From G965230065 sp965230065 (lineage in GTDB: Bacteria; Bacteroidota; Bacteroidia; Cytophagales; Cyclobacteriaceae), in the NCBI GenBank assembly GCA_965230065.1, contig OZ245942.1:6138001-6202000 (forward strand): a stretch of 64,000 bases of DNA, given 5' to 3'. The notes beneath the pieces were generated by a model that saw only the letters and a list, made by a program, of their open reading frames with translations, made no database searches and was not told the origin of the DNA. Below, one piece after another: positions 34,901 to 44,299 of this stretch; positions within the stretch are counted from its first letter, which is position 1; the number at the start of each line of letters is the position of its first letter. Both the position numbers and the translations under genes were made by a program.

Positions 34901-35123
34901 CAACAGGTATATCCGGTTGAAAACCTTGACACTCGGTTATTCTTTCGACAATAGCGTCCTGGAGAAAATCAAGTTGGAAAGACTTAGAGTTTACTTCTCT
35001 GCTAATGATGTCTTTGAAATTACAAGTTTGAAAGATGGTTATGATCCGGAGTATGGTGAAAGTACTAATGAGCCATATCCATTCAAGAGAACCTGGTCAC
35101 TTGGTTTGAATTTAACTTTCTAA
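31965..35123 (+). CDS. susC: SusC/RagA-type TonB-dependent outer-membrane transporter
   Basis: Start at ATG 31965 (1052 aa, MKKQLYMLLTLCLLMV); ATGs at 31929 and 31956 are in frame but would precede the signal peptide. CarboxypepD_reg-like domain at about 30-110 (TVTGKVTSTDDPDGIPGANV), plug domain at about 120-225 (QEIVVVGYGTQSKATLTGSI, then DGAAAIYGSRASNGVILVTT), and a 22-strand-type barrel ending PFKRTWSLGLNLTF. It imports oligosaccharides with energy from TonB. The susD partner follows after 19 bp. Confidence 0.95.
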   Translation: MKKQLYMLLTLCLLMVTTIAKSGEKNEGKQQEKTVTGKVTSTDDPDGIPGANVIVKGTSTGTVTDINGNYSLEVDGNDAVLVFSSVGYLTEEIVVGNQSVINITMVPDITALQEIVVVGYGTQSKATLTGSIETVDEEVFVDRAVTNTAALLQGQTPGLTVTRGSAQPGREDWDMTIRGATSVNGGDPLIVIDGSPAVNNQAFYSMNPDDIDNISILKDGAAAIYGSRASNGVILVTTKKGSGKMKLNYSSNFRLNTLGIMPQSATMQEYATVWLEAADQDRVPLYWGWVSRENLERMQTGEPGIYPTEYWGDMYMEPSQRADDMWGNSVSNQQNLSLSGSSDKSNYRFSAGYAEDRGMLQTAYDGKKQYNLRLNYDYDVTDWLELETSVSYFHIDIENPSTGLDLEASAYDPAIWPAKTPDGLWYANFNTAGNRNSVASSSEGGKEFDKQDQLKAAFAATIKFTKDLSFRGTASFDNVTADNMLYKTTVKTYTWDGVETSANINSTSSIEQEKTKITYQVYGGFLNYNKTVNDHNFSAMVGVTAEKRWNNRVYGYRRGFADFGVYDLNLGANDQLVQADGGSGNWGLYSYIGRFNYGFKNKYLVEVSGRRDGSSRFADGHQWTNFGNASIGWVLTEESFMQGLPVLSFLKLRASYGATGNQVGIGEFDYLSTIAFNTAVFGSTPANNQNTSRVNGLTSSTRTWERVGISTLGVDFRLFDNKLFGSFDYFEKVNDGMLINVNYPQTLGGDAPKSNSGELKTTGWEFILGYANNAGDFKYSATFNMGNTNNNLVSMEGVSTYTAGLNETVQGYPLNSYFLYQTEGFFTSEEEIDDYYAAAGNGGVIPDYNNDQHRLRPGDTKRTDLDSNGIIESNGSTEQGNGDVKYMGDATPHHVYGLDLKANWKGFDFQAFFQGVFNQNVVRGGYMPYPFYLVWTNQTPAYIGKTWTPENTGAEFPRMTAQNTLARWNYGNNDFMMVNNRYIRLKTLTLGYSFDNSVLEKIKLERLRVYFSANDVFEITSLKDGYDPEYGESTNEPYPFKRTWSLGLNLTF

Positions 35124-35142
35124 ATCAAAAAGAATTATTGTT

Positions 35143-36915
35143 ATGAAAAATATATTAGTTATAATCTCGGTTACAGTGCTACTTTCAGCATGTGCGGACG
35201 ATTTTTTAGACCTTGATCCTCAGGATGAAATTACAGAGGCTGCCTATTTTACTACACCTGAGCATTTTGAATATAGTGCAAACGAATTTCACAAAGGCAT
35301 GCTGAGCTGGAGGAATTTCGATGGATATTATATGGATTATGGTACTGATCTGGTCTCCTGGGTCCAGGATTATGGGCGTGGTAATATAATAACATCTGAA
35401 AGTGATGAGTATTGGGAAGAATCGTATGAGAAGCTTCGTGATATAAATATTTTATTCCAAAAAGCTGAAGAATATCCAGGAGATCCGGGCGAAATCGTTG
35501 TGCCTATCGCACGTGCAAAGTTTTTTAGAGCCTATCATCATTTCTTCCTTCTGCAGCGTTTTGGCGGAGTCCCAATTGCAACAATTGTTCCTGAATTGGA
35601 TTCAGAATTGTTAACTGCACCACGAAATAGCAGGTATGAAGTAATGGCGCAGATAATTGCCGATTTGGAGGCCGCCATCCCTGATTTACCAAGAAATTCA
35701 ACTATTGGTGCTAATGACATCGGTAAAATCAGCAAGGAAGCTGCCCAGGCATTGCTTTCGGAGGCGTTACTTTATGAAGCGACCTGGGAAAAGTATGTTG
35801 GGACTTCCACAGATGGTGACGGCACTACAGAAGGTGCAGGTTCTGCGAAGCCGGCGGGTTACCCCTCTATTAACGACATGTTGCAAAAATCCAACACCCT
35901 TGCCAAAGATATTATGGATAACGGTGGTTTTGAACTTTGGGATTATAACCATATCCCAGAAATGAAAAATTGGAGTAATCTTTATCTATTTAATCTGGAA
36001 GATGCTGGTTCAAACCCTGCAGGTTTGGATAAATCTTCTAATAAAGAAACGATCCTTGCTTCAAAATTTGATTTTGGATTGTATCAGGGAAATACCAACA
36101 TCAGTCACACTGCAGGAGGAAGACTGGCAGCTTCTCGATATTTGATGGATATGTTCTTATGTTCGGACGGTCTGCCTGTTGATAAGTCAGCCGTTTTTCA
36201 GGGATATGTTGGAGCTTCTGACGAATACCAAAATCGTGATTATCGCTTAACATCATATCAGGCAGATAATGACACATGGGATATTCCCGAGGATGGATCG
36301 GTCTATTTAGGAGGATCTGGTTCCGGCGGTGGTTCTGGTTATGATGCCAGAAAGTTCCGTAGTTACAATTATGGTGCATACCGTAATGACAGACAAGAAT
36401 CATTTGACTTTCCTATTATCCGGTATGCTGAGGTACTGCTAATTTACGCAGAAACATTGTATGAACTGAATGGAAGTCTTACTGATGCACAGTTAGATGA
36501 GTCTATCAATTTGACAAAAGCAAGGGCAGGCTTACCTCCTTTGACAAATGCTTTTGCAGCGGCCAATGGACTTGACATTTATGAAGAAATAGTACGGGAA
36601 AGGACCGTAGAATTATTTGCAGAAAACACTCGTTACAATGATCTTAAGCGTTGGGGTATTGCAGAAGAAAGACTAAACGATAACGTGATGGGGCCGGTGA
36701 TTGAAGGTACGGATTATGAAGGTAATCCAGACCTTTATGTGCCAGAACTTTACCCATACGGCGAGCTGTCAATTCCAACGGGAGTAGGCATGCGTAGGGC
36801 AGTTGTTATTTCTGGCGCACAAGACAGAAATTTTTCCAGGACAGATTATCTATTTCCTATTCCTAACGAACAAATTAATCTAAATCCCAACCTAAAGCAG
36901 AATCCAGGTTATTAG
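35143..36915 (+). CDS. susD: SusD/RagB-family glycan-binding lipoprotein
   Basis: A 590-aa lipoprotein with signal and lipobox (VTVLLSAC, Cys at about 17) followed by ADDFLDLDPQDEITEAAYF, typical of SusD. TPR-like helices in the N-terminal half (RAKFFRAYHHFFLLQRFGGV) and the conserved C-terminal block ERTVELFAENTRYNDLKRWG and PIPNEQINLNPNLKQNPGY. It lies on the cell surface over the SusC barrel as its lid and binds the glycan. Confidence 0.95.
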   Translation: MKNILVIISVTVLLSACADDFLDLDPQDEITEAAYFTTPEHFEYSANEFHKGMLSWRNFDGYYMDYGTDLVSWVQDYGRGNIITSESDEYWEESYEKLRDINILFQKAEEYPGDPGEIVVPIARAKFFRAYHHFFLLQRFGGVPIATIVPELDSELLTAPRNSRYEVMAQIIADLEAAIPDLPRNSTIGANDIGKISKEAAQALLSEALLYEATWEKYVGTSTDGDGTTEGAGSAKPAGYPSINDMLQKSNTLAKDIMDNGGFELWDYNHIPEMKNWSNLYLFNLEDAGSNPAGLDKSSNKETILASKFDFGLYQGNTNISHTAGGRLAASRYLMDMFLCSDGLPVDKSAVFQGYVGASDEYQNRDYRLTSYQADNDTWDIPEDGSVYLGGSGSGGGSGYDARKFRSYNYGAYRNDRQESFDFPIIRYAEVLLIYAETLYELNGSLTDAQLDESINLTKARAGLPPLTNAFAAANGLDIYEEIVRERTVELFAENTRYNDLKRWGIAEERLNDNVMGPVIEGTDYEGNPDLYVPELYPYGELSIPTGVGMRRAVVISGAQDRNFSRTDYLFPIPNEQINLNPNLKQNPGY

Positions 36916-36950
36916 AATTAAGTATTTTATTTCATAATTCGATTTGGGTA

Positions 36951-36983
36951 CAGCCGGCAGCAGCTTTTTGCCACTGTCGGCTG
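36951..36983 (+). terminator. Hairpin after susD
   Basis: CAGCCGGCAG (36951-36960) pairs with CTGTCGGCTG (36974-36983) with one mismatch, loop 13 nt. Only a weak T tract follows. It may attenuate transcription between the transport pair and the enzyme genes. Confidence 0.5.
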
Positions 36984-37089
36984 CTTTAAAGCGATTGGCT
37001 TTTATCTGTTCTTTATTATCGATTTATGGTGATTAGCCCCTTAATTGATCGGACAGGATTTCATTGTATGACTAGTAAAAAAATGAAAA

Positions 37090-40000
37090 ATGAAAACAAA
37101 ATTAAACACATCTAAAAAGTTAAGACCTTGGTTCATATTATTTATGCTATTCATATTACTGATGCTATCATTCTTCTTTATACTAGAAGCCAGTGCACAA
37201 TTTGTTCATCCAGGCATAACGCACAAATTAAGCGATTTGGACCGTATCAAATACATGGTGGAAGCACAGATTGATCCCTGGTATACATCATACCAGGAAA
37301 TGGCTTCCGATTCAAAATCAAGCTACAATTATAGCGTACAAGGAAATTCTAGCAATACCGTGCTGGCCAGAGACTCTCCTTATACAAATTTGGGCGCATG
37401 GAACAGCGATATCAGGGCTGCCTATTACAATGCCATCAGATGGTATGTAACAGGTGATTCCAGGCATGCCGATAAGGCGGTTGAAATATTTAACGCATGG
37501 AAAAATTTAACTTCCGTAACCAGCAATGGTACTGATGCCTTAAGCGGTGGCTTAGGCTACCAAATGATTGAGGCAGCAGAAATCATAAAGCACACCTATA
37601 GCGGATGGTCTTCCAGCGATATTGAAGACTTCGAAGACATGTTGGTCTATCCTGGATATTCTACATCATCAGTGCCATCTGGAAATACAACTTTCTATTG
37701 GATGGCCTACAATGGAGACGATGGTAGACATGGCAATCAGGGACTATCTGGCTGGCGGACTGTGATGGCTATGGGGATTTTTCTTGACAATGAAACCATG
37801 TATCAACGAGCTTTAAGATACATTAAAGGACAATCGCATCTATCAAACGACCTTCCATATGGTGCAGGTCCACCTGTCAGGGGGTCTTTAATTTCATCAA
37901 GCACGTACGAAAACTACTACAATACCTCTAAGAATTCCACCATAGAAGACTATATATACAATGATTGTATGACATATTACATCTGGGAGAATGGCCAGTG
38001 CCAGGAAAGCTCGCGTGACCAGCAACATACAATGTTCGGAATAGGATTACTTACCTCCATGGCAGAGATGGCGTGGAACCAGGGTGAAGATCTATATGCC
38101 TTCGAAAATGACCGGTTGTTACTCGGGCTTGAGTATAATATGCGTTTCAATACAACCAGTTGGACCCCAACTGTTTCCTCAGGCGAATTCTTTGAACGGG
38201 ATGATAGAACGTTACGTTGGCGCTCTAAGGCCATCAACCCAGCGGGAAGGAATGACTTAGATGGTCGTCCCACTTTTGAGTTGCCTGTTGCTCACTACGT
38301 TGGTAGAGGATTAAAAACCCCAAGCCAAGTACAGTACACAATTGGTGCCCGCGACGAATCTATTTCTGAAAACGGATACGAAAAAGCCGGTTGGACCAAT
38401 GACCACCTGGGCTGGGGGGCTCTCAATGCCCGTCGACCAGACTATTGCTATGGTGATCCGATAAGCGGTTTTTCAAATGGTTTGCCCGTTTACGAAATGA
38501 ACGTATTACCCATGACCATTGAAGCGGAGAATTTCGATCATCCCGGGGCTTCTTCAGGCGAAGACCGAACGTATAATGAGACTACTGCAAGCAACAGCGG
38601 TGGTGAATATCGTACAGGTGAGAGTGTTGACATTGAAACCTGTTCTGAAGGTGGGTACAACGTTGGATGGATAGCTAATGGAGAATGGCTTACATATACC
38701 GTTCATGTTCCTGAAGATGGTGCTTATAATATCTCAATGAGATATGCTTCAACCTCCTCAACAGGAACTGTTAAGGTGCTTTTTGGTGGAAGTGATAAAA
38801 CGGGTTTTGTAAGTGTTCCTAATACCGGCGATTATCAAAATTGGGATGATTTGACCCTTGCTTCTGGAGTGACGTTGAACAAAGGCGTCCAAAGTATGAA
38901 AATTCTTGTTGGTACAGGTGGGTTTAATATCAATAATATTACGATTGGTAGTGGCGGAAACGGAGGTCCGGATGGTTACTCATACTGTTCCGATGAACGA
39001 GAAACCTGCACATATAGCGGAACAGTTAATATTGCTTATGGGGCTAATGGGAGCTATAATTATCTGTATAACCAAAGCAGCGGAAGTTGTGATTGTAGCA
39101 ATGCTACATTTGGCGATCCTTTACCAGGTGTCGGCAAAGCTTGTTACATTCAATCTGTAAGTGGCGGTAATTGCGACTTACCGTGGTCCGATAGTGATAT
39201 TAGCGTAAGTGGCGGAAGTTTGACATATTCTGAAACGGTAGATATTTCCTGTGCATCAAGTGCAACTATTTCAATGGATATTGAAGGACTTGGTACTATG
39301 GAAACAGCCGATTACCTGAATATTTATTACAAAGTGGACGGTGGCTCTCAACAAATACTTTCAGAAAATGTTGACGATTTTGCCAATAAAACAGTATCGG
39401 CTACCGTAAGTGGAAATTCAGTTGAACTTATCATGAATATTCACAATAGTTCTTCTGCCGAGACATATAATGTGACAGACATCAATATAGCGGCAGTTTC
39501 CTGCGATGATGACCTGCCGTGGAGCGATGGTGATATTAGTGTAGCTGGTTCAACCCTTAACTATTCTGAGACGATTGATATTTCGTGTGCATCAAGTGCA
39601 ACCATTTCAATGGATATTGAAGGACTTGGCACAATGGAACCAGCCGATTACCTGAATATTTATTACAAAGTGGACGGAGGTTCCCAACAGGTGCTTTCTG
39701 AGAATGTCGATGATTTTTCAAATAAAACAGTATCGGCTACCGTAAGTGGAAATTCTGTAGAGCTTATTATGAATATTTATAATAGTGCTTCTACCGAGAC
39801 ATACAATGTTTCTAATATAAGTGTCACGACTGCATCAGGTGCAAGATTAGGAAGCTTATCTGAAGCATCTAAATTATCTGAAGTATCTAAATTACCTGAA
39901 GCATCTAAATTATCTGAAGTATCTGAGGACTTCCTAATTTATCCAAATCCAGCAAGTGATCGATTTACCATTTCATCAACCACTATGCTTCAAGCCACTT

Positions 40001-40155
40001 ATTCACTCATTGATAATATTGGCAAAACCATTTCAACTGGTAGGCTAATTGATGGTTCTGCATTAGTGGACCTAAGCGGATTAAAATCAGGTGTTTACTT
40101 TATAAAGGTGGGTAATAATCAACGAGTTGAAACAAGGAAAATAGTAATTAATTAG
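37090..40155 (+). CDS. Secreted alginate-lyase-fold polysaccharide lyase with CBM6 and T9SS domain
   Basis: A 1021-aa protein. Signal peptide (residues about 15-36, ends ASAQ); alginate_lyase (alpha/alpha toroid) domain at about 50-400 with DGRHGNQGLSGWRTVMAMG and QCQESSRDQQHTMFGIGLL, the probable active-site elements; CBM6-like domain at about 475-620 (MTIEAENFDHPG, GWIANGEWLTYTVHVPEDG); a Cys-rich module at about 630-690 (YSYCSDERETCTYSGTVNIA); two 112-aa beta repeats from 696 and 808; a Ser/Glu-rich linker; and a T9SS sorting domain (DFLIYPNPASDRF). It is made to be exported by T9SS and cut an acidic glycan; the substrate (alginate, glucuronan or other) cannot be read from sequence. Confidence 0.85.
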   Translation: MKTKLNTSKKLRPWFILFMLFILLMLSFFFILEASAQFVHPGITHKLSDLDRIKYMVEAQIDPWYTSYQEMASDSKSSYNYSVQGNSSNTVLARDSPYTNLGAWNSDIRAAYYNAIRWYVTGDSRHADKAVEIFNAWKNLTSVTSNGTDALSGGLGYQMIEAAEIIKHTYSGWSSSDIEDFEDMLVYPGYSTSSVPSGNTTFYWMAYNGDDGRHGNQGLSGWRTVMAMGIFLDNETMYQRALRYIKGQSHLSNDLPYGAGPPVRGSLISSSTYENYYNTSKNSTIEDYIYNDCMTYYIWENGQCQESSRDQQHTMFGIGLLTSMAEMAWNQGEDLYAFENDRLLLGLEYNMRFNTTSWTPTVSSGEFFERDDRTLRWRSKAINPAGRNDLDGRPTFELPVAHYVGRGLKTPSQVQYTIGARDESISENGYEKAGWTNDHLGWGALNARRPDYCYGDPISGFSNGLPVYEMNVLPMTIEAENFDHPGASSGEDRTYNETTASNSGGEYRTGESVDIETCSEGGYNVGWIANGEWLTYTVHVPEDGAYNISMRYASTSSTGTVKVLFGGSDKTGFVSVPNTGDYQNWDDLTLASGVTLNKGVQSMKILVGTGGFNINNITIGSGGNGGPDGYSYCSDERETCTYSGTVNIAYGANGSYNYLYNQSSGSCDCSNATFGDPLPGVGKACYIQSVSGGNCDLPWSDSDISVSGGSLTYSETVDISCASSATISMDIEGLGTMETADYLNIYYKVDGGSQQILSENVDDFANKTVSATVSGNSVELIMNIHNSSSAETYNVTDINIAAVSCDDDLPWSDGDISVAGSTLNYSETIDISCASSATISMDIEGLGTMEPADYLNIYYKVDGGSQQVLSENVDDFSNKTVSATVSGNSVELIMNIYNSASTETYNVSNISVTTASGARLGSLSEASKLSEVSKLPEASKLSEVSEDFLIYPNPASDRFTISSTTMLQATYSLIDNIGKTISTGRLIDGSALVDLSGLKSGVYFIKVGNNQRVETRKIVIN
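39175..39834 (+). repeat. Two tandem ~336-bp coding repeats
   Basis: Two copies of a 112-aa module start at 39175 and 39511 (DLPWSDSDISVSG and DLPWSDGDISVAG). Long identical DNA blocks (for example the stretch encoding CASSATISMDIEGLGTME and ADYLNIYYKVDGGSQQ) show a recent duplication. Confidence 0.85.
39850..39930 (+). repeat. Short tandem repeats in Ser/Glu linker
   Basis: Repeats of an 18-bp unit (xTATCTGAAGxATCTAAA) encode alternating SEASKL and SEVSKL between the beta modules and the sorting domain. Such tracts change length easily by slippage. Confidence 0.75.
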
Positions 40156-40552
40156 TGAGTAAATTTTAGGTTTGTTGCATTTCCCAAAAGGGAAATGCGG
40201 CTGCCTAAATTCAAGAAAGACGAATTTTTAAGCTGTGTAGGCCTCAAATTTGAAGAAAATTGTAAAGATTCTCAAAGTCAAGAATGGTAAAGTTGTCTTG
40301 ATTTCTGCGCCCGCCTTCTGTCGATTCGATGTATCTTTTGAACGTGATATAGTTACGATTTCTTATTTAGGCGCATAAAATTAAAGATTCTTCCTATTTA
40401 GCCGTTTACCGCACCACTAAGCAAAAATCATTTCAAAGTATAACATAACTGCAGGCAGTCACGATGATGATTAAGATTTTGGTGTCTCCTTGTTTCTGCG
40501 TCCTTTAGACTTGATATTATTTTAAAAAAAATAACTAATTAATTTTAACTAT
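40156..40552. other. 397-bp intergenic region
   Basis: No gene recognised. It holds a perfect 9-bp stem, GCATTTCCC (40177-40185) with GGGAAATGC (40190-40198) and loop AAAA, but no T tract, so termination is uncertain. Confidence 0.45.
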
Positions 40553-42070
40553 ATGATTAATACAAATTCCATTAGCAGAGCAATTTCAATAAGGTTGCAT
40601 ATGGTATTACTGATTTTAGTAATCATTTCGATGGCTAGTTCCTGCACCCAAAAAGTAAAAATTTATCCAGCACCAAAAGGAATTGAACTTTCCAAAGCAT
40701 TTAGTGTGGAGGTTGAAGGAAATGAATTACCTGTGTATAACTTCAAAATTCCAGCTCGGGAACCAATACCACGCCTGAACCATTCGCGAAGTGAATTTGG
40801 ATTTGCCTCTTTTGCTTCGTTTGATATGAACGAAAAGGTGGAAGTAAAAGTGACGTATCCTGAGACAGTTAATTCGGTAAAAGTACTACCAACTTCCTAT
40901 GGAATAGAGCCAATAATAGAGGGAAACAACATATTATTTTCAATTGATCAACCTCAGAATCTGACCATTGAAGTCAATGGTGATTGGTATGAGAGCTTAC
41001 ATATTTTTGCCAATCCTTTTGAAGAGCATGTCCCGAGTCCTGACGACCCAAATGTGGTTTACTTTGGCCCGGGAGTCCATGATATTACTAGTATATCTGT
41101 AGGGGACAGCACCACCGTCTACATTGCCGGAGGAGCATACTTGCGTGCTGGCACCGATCCTGAAGAAGGTGAAGTGGAGTTACGAGGCAGAAAAAGGAAT
41201 CCGCCTACTTTCTTTTTGGAGGGAACAAATGTTACGGTTAGAGGACGAGGAATAATTGATCAATCCACCATTCCAAGGGCAAAAAGAAGGTATACCATTT
41301 TTGCCCAAAATTCAAATCAAGTGAATATAGAAGGAATTATTATCCGTGATCCTAGCCACTGGACGATTCCATTACAAGCTTCAGATAATATGCATGTTGA
41401 CAATATAAAAATACTTGGTTGGCGTGGAAATTCCGATGGTGTAGATATTTCCAACTCTCGAGATGCCTTGGTAGAGAACAGCTTTTTTCGCACCCTCGAT
41501 GATGCGGTTGTGATAAAATCATTTGAAGGTCGGGGTGAAGTAAAGAATATTCATACCCGTAAGTGCGTAGTTTGGAATGAATTAGCTCATTCTTTTAGTA
41601 TAGGAGCTGAAGTACGAGAAAATGTTACGAATGTCCTTTTTGAAGACTGTGATGTTATACATGATGTGGGACGTGAGACTGCCCTTCGCGTCTACCATTG
41701 TGACGATGCAATCATTCAAGAGGTTACTTTTCTAAATATTAGAATTGAAGAAGCTCGTCGTCTCATCTCATGTTGGATTGGGAAAACACGATGGACAAAA
41801 ACAGAAGAGCGTGGGAATGTGAGAAATGTAGTTTTTAAGAATATCACTGCTACTTCCGCACCCATAGATACTACCTTGACTGGATTTCAGGATGGGCCTG
41901 ATTGGAAGCCCTACATCATTCGTGATCATGCAAGTATGCTATTGACAGGGTTTGATGAAACACACACGGTGGAAGGAGTGATCTTCGATAATGTCATTCT
42001 GGATGGAAAGCCGGTGGTAGCTGAACAAGTGAAAATGAATGAATTCGTGAAGGATGTCAAGTTTAAGTGA
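40553..42070 (+). CDS. GH28-like right-handed beta-helix glycosidase
   Basis: A 505-aa protein. The N-terminal signal looks like a lipoprotein (IISMASSC, Cys at about 31). Residues about 35-150 form a beta-sandwich leader. Residues about 160-490 form a parallel beta-helix with GH28-type motifs: GRGIIDQS, NSDGVDISNSRDALVENSFF and RTLDDAVVIKS. The usual GDD catalytic pair of polygalacturonases appears as LDD, and the last motif (RG/RIK) is not obvious, so it may belong to a divergent GH28 or GH49-like group. It likely hydrolyses the unsaturated or acidic oligosaccharides made by the lyase encoded upstream. Confidence 0.78.
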   Translation: MINTNSISRAISIRLHMVLLILVIISMASSCTQKVKIYPAPKGIELSKAFSVEVEGNELPVYNFKIPAREPIPRLNHSRSEFGFASFASFDMNEKVEVKVTYPETVNSVKVLPTSYGIEPIIEGNNILFSIDQPQNLTIEVNGDWYESLHIFANPFEEHVPSPDDPNVVYFGPGVHDITSISVGDSTTVYIAGGAYLRAGTDPEEGEVELRGRKRNPPTFFLEGTNVTVRGRGIIDQSTIPRAKRRYTIFAQNSNQVNIEGIIIRDPSHWTIPLQASDNMHVDNIKILGWRGNSDGVDISNSRDALVENSFFRTLDDAVVIKSFEGRGEVKNIHTRKCVVWNELAHSFSIGAEVRENVTNVLFEDCDVIHDVGRETALRVYHCDDAIIQEVTFLNIRIEEARRLISCWIGKTRWTKTEERGNVRNVVFKNITATSAPIDTTLTGFQDGPDWKPYIIRDHASMLLTGFDETHTVEGVIFDNVILDGKPVVAEQVKMNEFVKDVKFK

Positions 42071-42202
42071 GAAAGATACACCCGACCAAACAGCAATACA
42101 TAAAATTCGATGAATAAAAGACATAATCAGCAAAGCCAATAGCTGTTCATATGGCGGGTATTTATCTTAACAGAATTAAAATTGAAGTAAAATAAATTGA
42201 AT

Positions 42203-44212
42203 ATGAAGTCTGATAAAATTAATGTGGTTCCAACATTTTGGGCCTTTGCGAGTGTTTTTTTGTTGGGGCTTGTTTTTTTCGCGTGCACTGGACAAAGGCC
42301 AGTTGAATTGTCTTCCCCTGATGGCAGTAAAACTATTAGGCTTTTCACCAACGAAAGCCAGATAATAAATTTTAGTGTTTGGTATGATGAGAAGGAAATT
42401 ATCCTACCATCAAACCTTGGAATTTTGTCAAAGGATATTGATTTTAATGGGCCATTTTCAATCGTAAACATGGAGGAGAGTACAGTTGAAAATGAATGGA
42501 CAACCCAGTTTGGAGAGCGTAGCACCATCCCGGACAACTACAATCAAATAAAGATTTACCTTGAGAGCAAGGCAGCAAAAATCAACCTGATTTGCCGGGC
42601 ATACAATGAAGGTGTGGCAGTTGCTTACGAAATTCCTGAGCAAAATGGACTTCAGAAAATCAACATCGATGAGGAGTTACTTACCTACAAGTTTGCTGGT
42701 GATCATGCTGTCTGGTCAACGCCCAAGAGGGAACGGAGGGTATTGACCGCACAAGGAGAATATCGTAAAATCCCGCTTTCCAAATTGGAAGTAGGCTGTG
42801 AGCGTCCATTGGTTGTAGAGGTTGCTGATGATATAACCATTGCTTTGGCTGAGGCAAAACTCGTTGACTATGCCCGCTTGAGTTTTAATTCGAGCAAGGA
42901 TGTTGAATTTGGGATTGTTTCAAGCCTGGATGGAAGAATTGAAGATGTGAAACAGGACCTTGTATCCGGGGCATTGGAAACTGAACGGAGTAAAAATGCA
43001 AAGGTTGTAAAGAATCTTCCATTTCAATCTCCCTGGCGAGTAGTGATGATGGCTGAGAATTATGGAAAACTTCTTGAAAATAATTATCTCATCCAGAACC
43101 TGAACGATCCTTGTGCCATTGAAGATGTATCATGGATCACGGCAGGAAAAGTGTTGCGAGAAACTACGCTTACTACAGAAGGAGGTTTAGCAGCAATAGA
43201 TTTTGTGGCAAGTCACAATATGCAGTATGTGCATTTTGATGCTGGCTGGTATGGCAATGAAATGGATAATAGCTCGGATGCCACAACAGTCACCCTTGAT
43301 CCAAAACGATCTAAAGGACCATTCGATCTGGAGAAAATTACGTCTTATGCTAAAGAGAAGGATATCAAAGTGATGTTGTATGTCAATCGAAGAGCGCTTG
43401 AAAATAAATTGGATGAAGTTTTGCCCTTGTTTGAAGAATGGGGTATTGCCGGTATTAAATATGGTTTTGTTCGCGTGGGCGATCAAAATGCTACCGCCTG
43501 GATGCATGAAGCCGTTATAAAAGCTGCCAAACACAAAATGATTATAGATGTACACGATGAATACCGTCCAACAGGGTTTTCAAGAACTTATCCCAATTTT
43601 CTTACCCAGGAAGGAATTCGTGGTGATGAAGAAACCGTTCCCAACCGTCATACTTTAATAACAATGTTTACCCGAACATTGGCCGGAGCTTCAGATAATA
43701 CAGTTTGTTATTACAACACGCGTGTTGAGAAAATGGGGTCCCATGCATCCCAACTGGCAAAGACAGTTTGTATCTTCAGTCCGCTTCAATTTTTGTACTG
43801 GTACGACAAGGCTCCTGCTGCTCCAATTAAAGATGATGCTCTTTGGGGAAACACAAGTACAATTGGCAATGAACCCGAATTGGAATTTTTTAATAATGTT
43901 CCCACAACCTGGGATGAGACAAAAGTAATTGTCGCTGAAATAGGTGAGGCAGGTGTCATCGCCCGTCGCAAAGGAAATGATTGGTTTGTTGGGGGCATTA
44001 TTGGAGAGAATTCCAAAACGATTAATCTGGACTTTTCATTTCTAGAAAAAGGTGTGAATTATCAGGCCAAAATATACTCAGATGATGAAAATATCGATAC
44101 CAGGACTAGAGTGAAAATTGAAGAAATGAACTTGTATAGTGAAAGTTCACTTACCCTGGATGTTAAGGAAAATAATGGATTTGCTATGCACATTCAACAA
44201 ATTGAAGAGTAA
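42203..44212 (+). CDS. GH97 family glycoside hydrolase
   Basis: 669 aa from ATG 42203; a TTG at 42197 would add two residues. Lipobox-like signal (VFLLGLVFFAC). N-terminal beta-super-sandwich with VELSSPDGSKTIRLF, the usual GH97 opening; TIM barrel with MQYVHFDAGWYGNEMD, GIAGIKYGFVRVGDQ, DVHDEYRPTGFSRTYPN and FLTQEGIRGDEE; C-terminal beta domain. Retaining GH97 alpha-galactosidases have an Asp nucleophile after the IK motif; here the sequence is IKYGF, with no Asp. Together with the HDE and QEG glutamates this suggests the inverting, SusB-like mode. Substrate unknown. Confidence 0.9.
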   Translation: MKSDKINVVPTFWAFASVFLLGLVFFACTGQRPVELSSPDGSKTIRLFTNESQIINFSVWYDEKEIILPSNLGILSKDIDFNGPFSIVNMEESTVENEWTTQFGERSTIPDNYNQIKIYLESKAAKINLICRAYNEGVAVAYEIPEQNGLQKINIDEELLTYKFAGDHAVWSTPKRERRVLTAQGEYRKIPLSKLEVGCERPLVVEVADDITIALAEAKLVDYARLSFNSSKDVEFGIVSSLDGRIEDVKQDLVSGALETERSKNAKVVKNLPFQSPWRVVMMAENYGKLLENNYLIQNLNDPCAIEDVSWITAGKVLRETTLTTEGGLAAIDFVASHNMQYVHFDAGWYGNEMDNSSDATTVTLDPKRSKGPFDLEKITSYAKEKDIKVMLYVNRRALENKLDEVLPLFEEWGIAGIKYGFVRVGDQNATAWMHEAVIKAAKHKMIIDVHDEYRPTGFSRTYPNFLTQEGIRGDEETVPNRHTLITMFTRTLAGASDNTVCYYNTRVEKMGSHASQLAKTVCIFSPLQFLYWYDKAPAAPIKDDALWGNTSTIGNEPELEFFNNVPTTWDETKVIVAEIGEAGVIARRKGNDWFVGGIIGENSKTINLDFSFLEKGVNYQAKIYSDDENIDTRTRVKIEEMNLYSESSLTLDVKENNGFAMHIQQIEE

Positions 44213-44299
44213 ATGAATTTTAGAATTAAACATGGCAGATGAATATAGAATCAATTAATTATTGACAATTAATAATAAGTCAGTAAATCTAAAAATATA

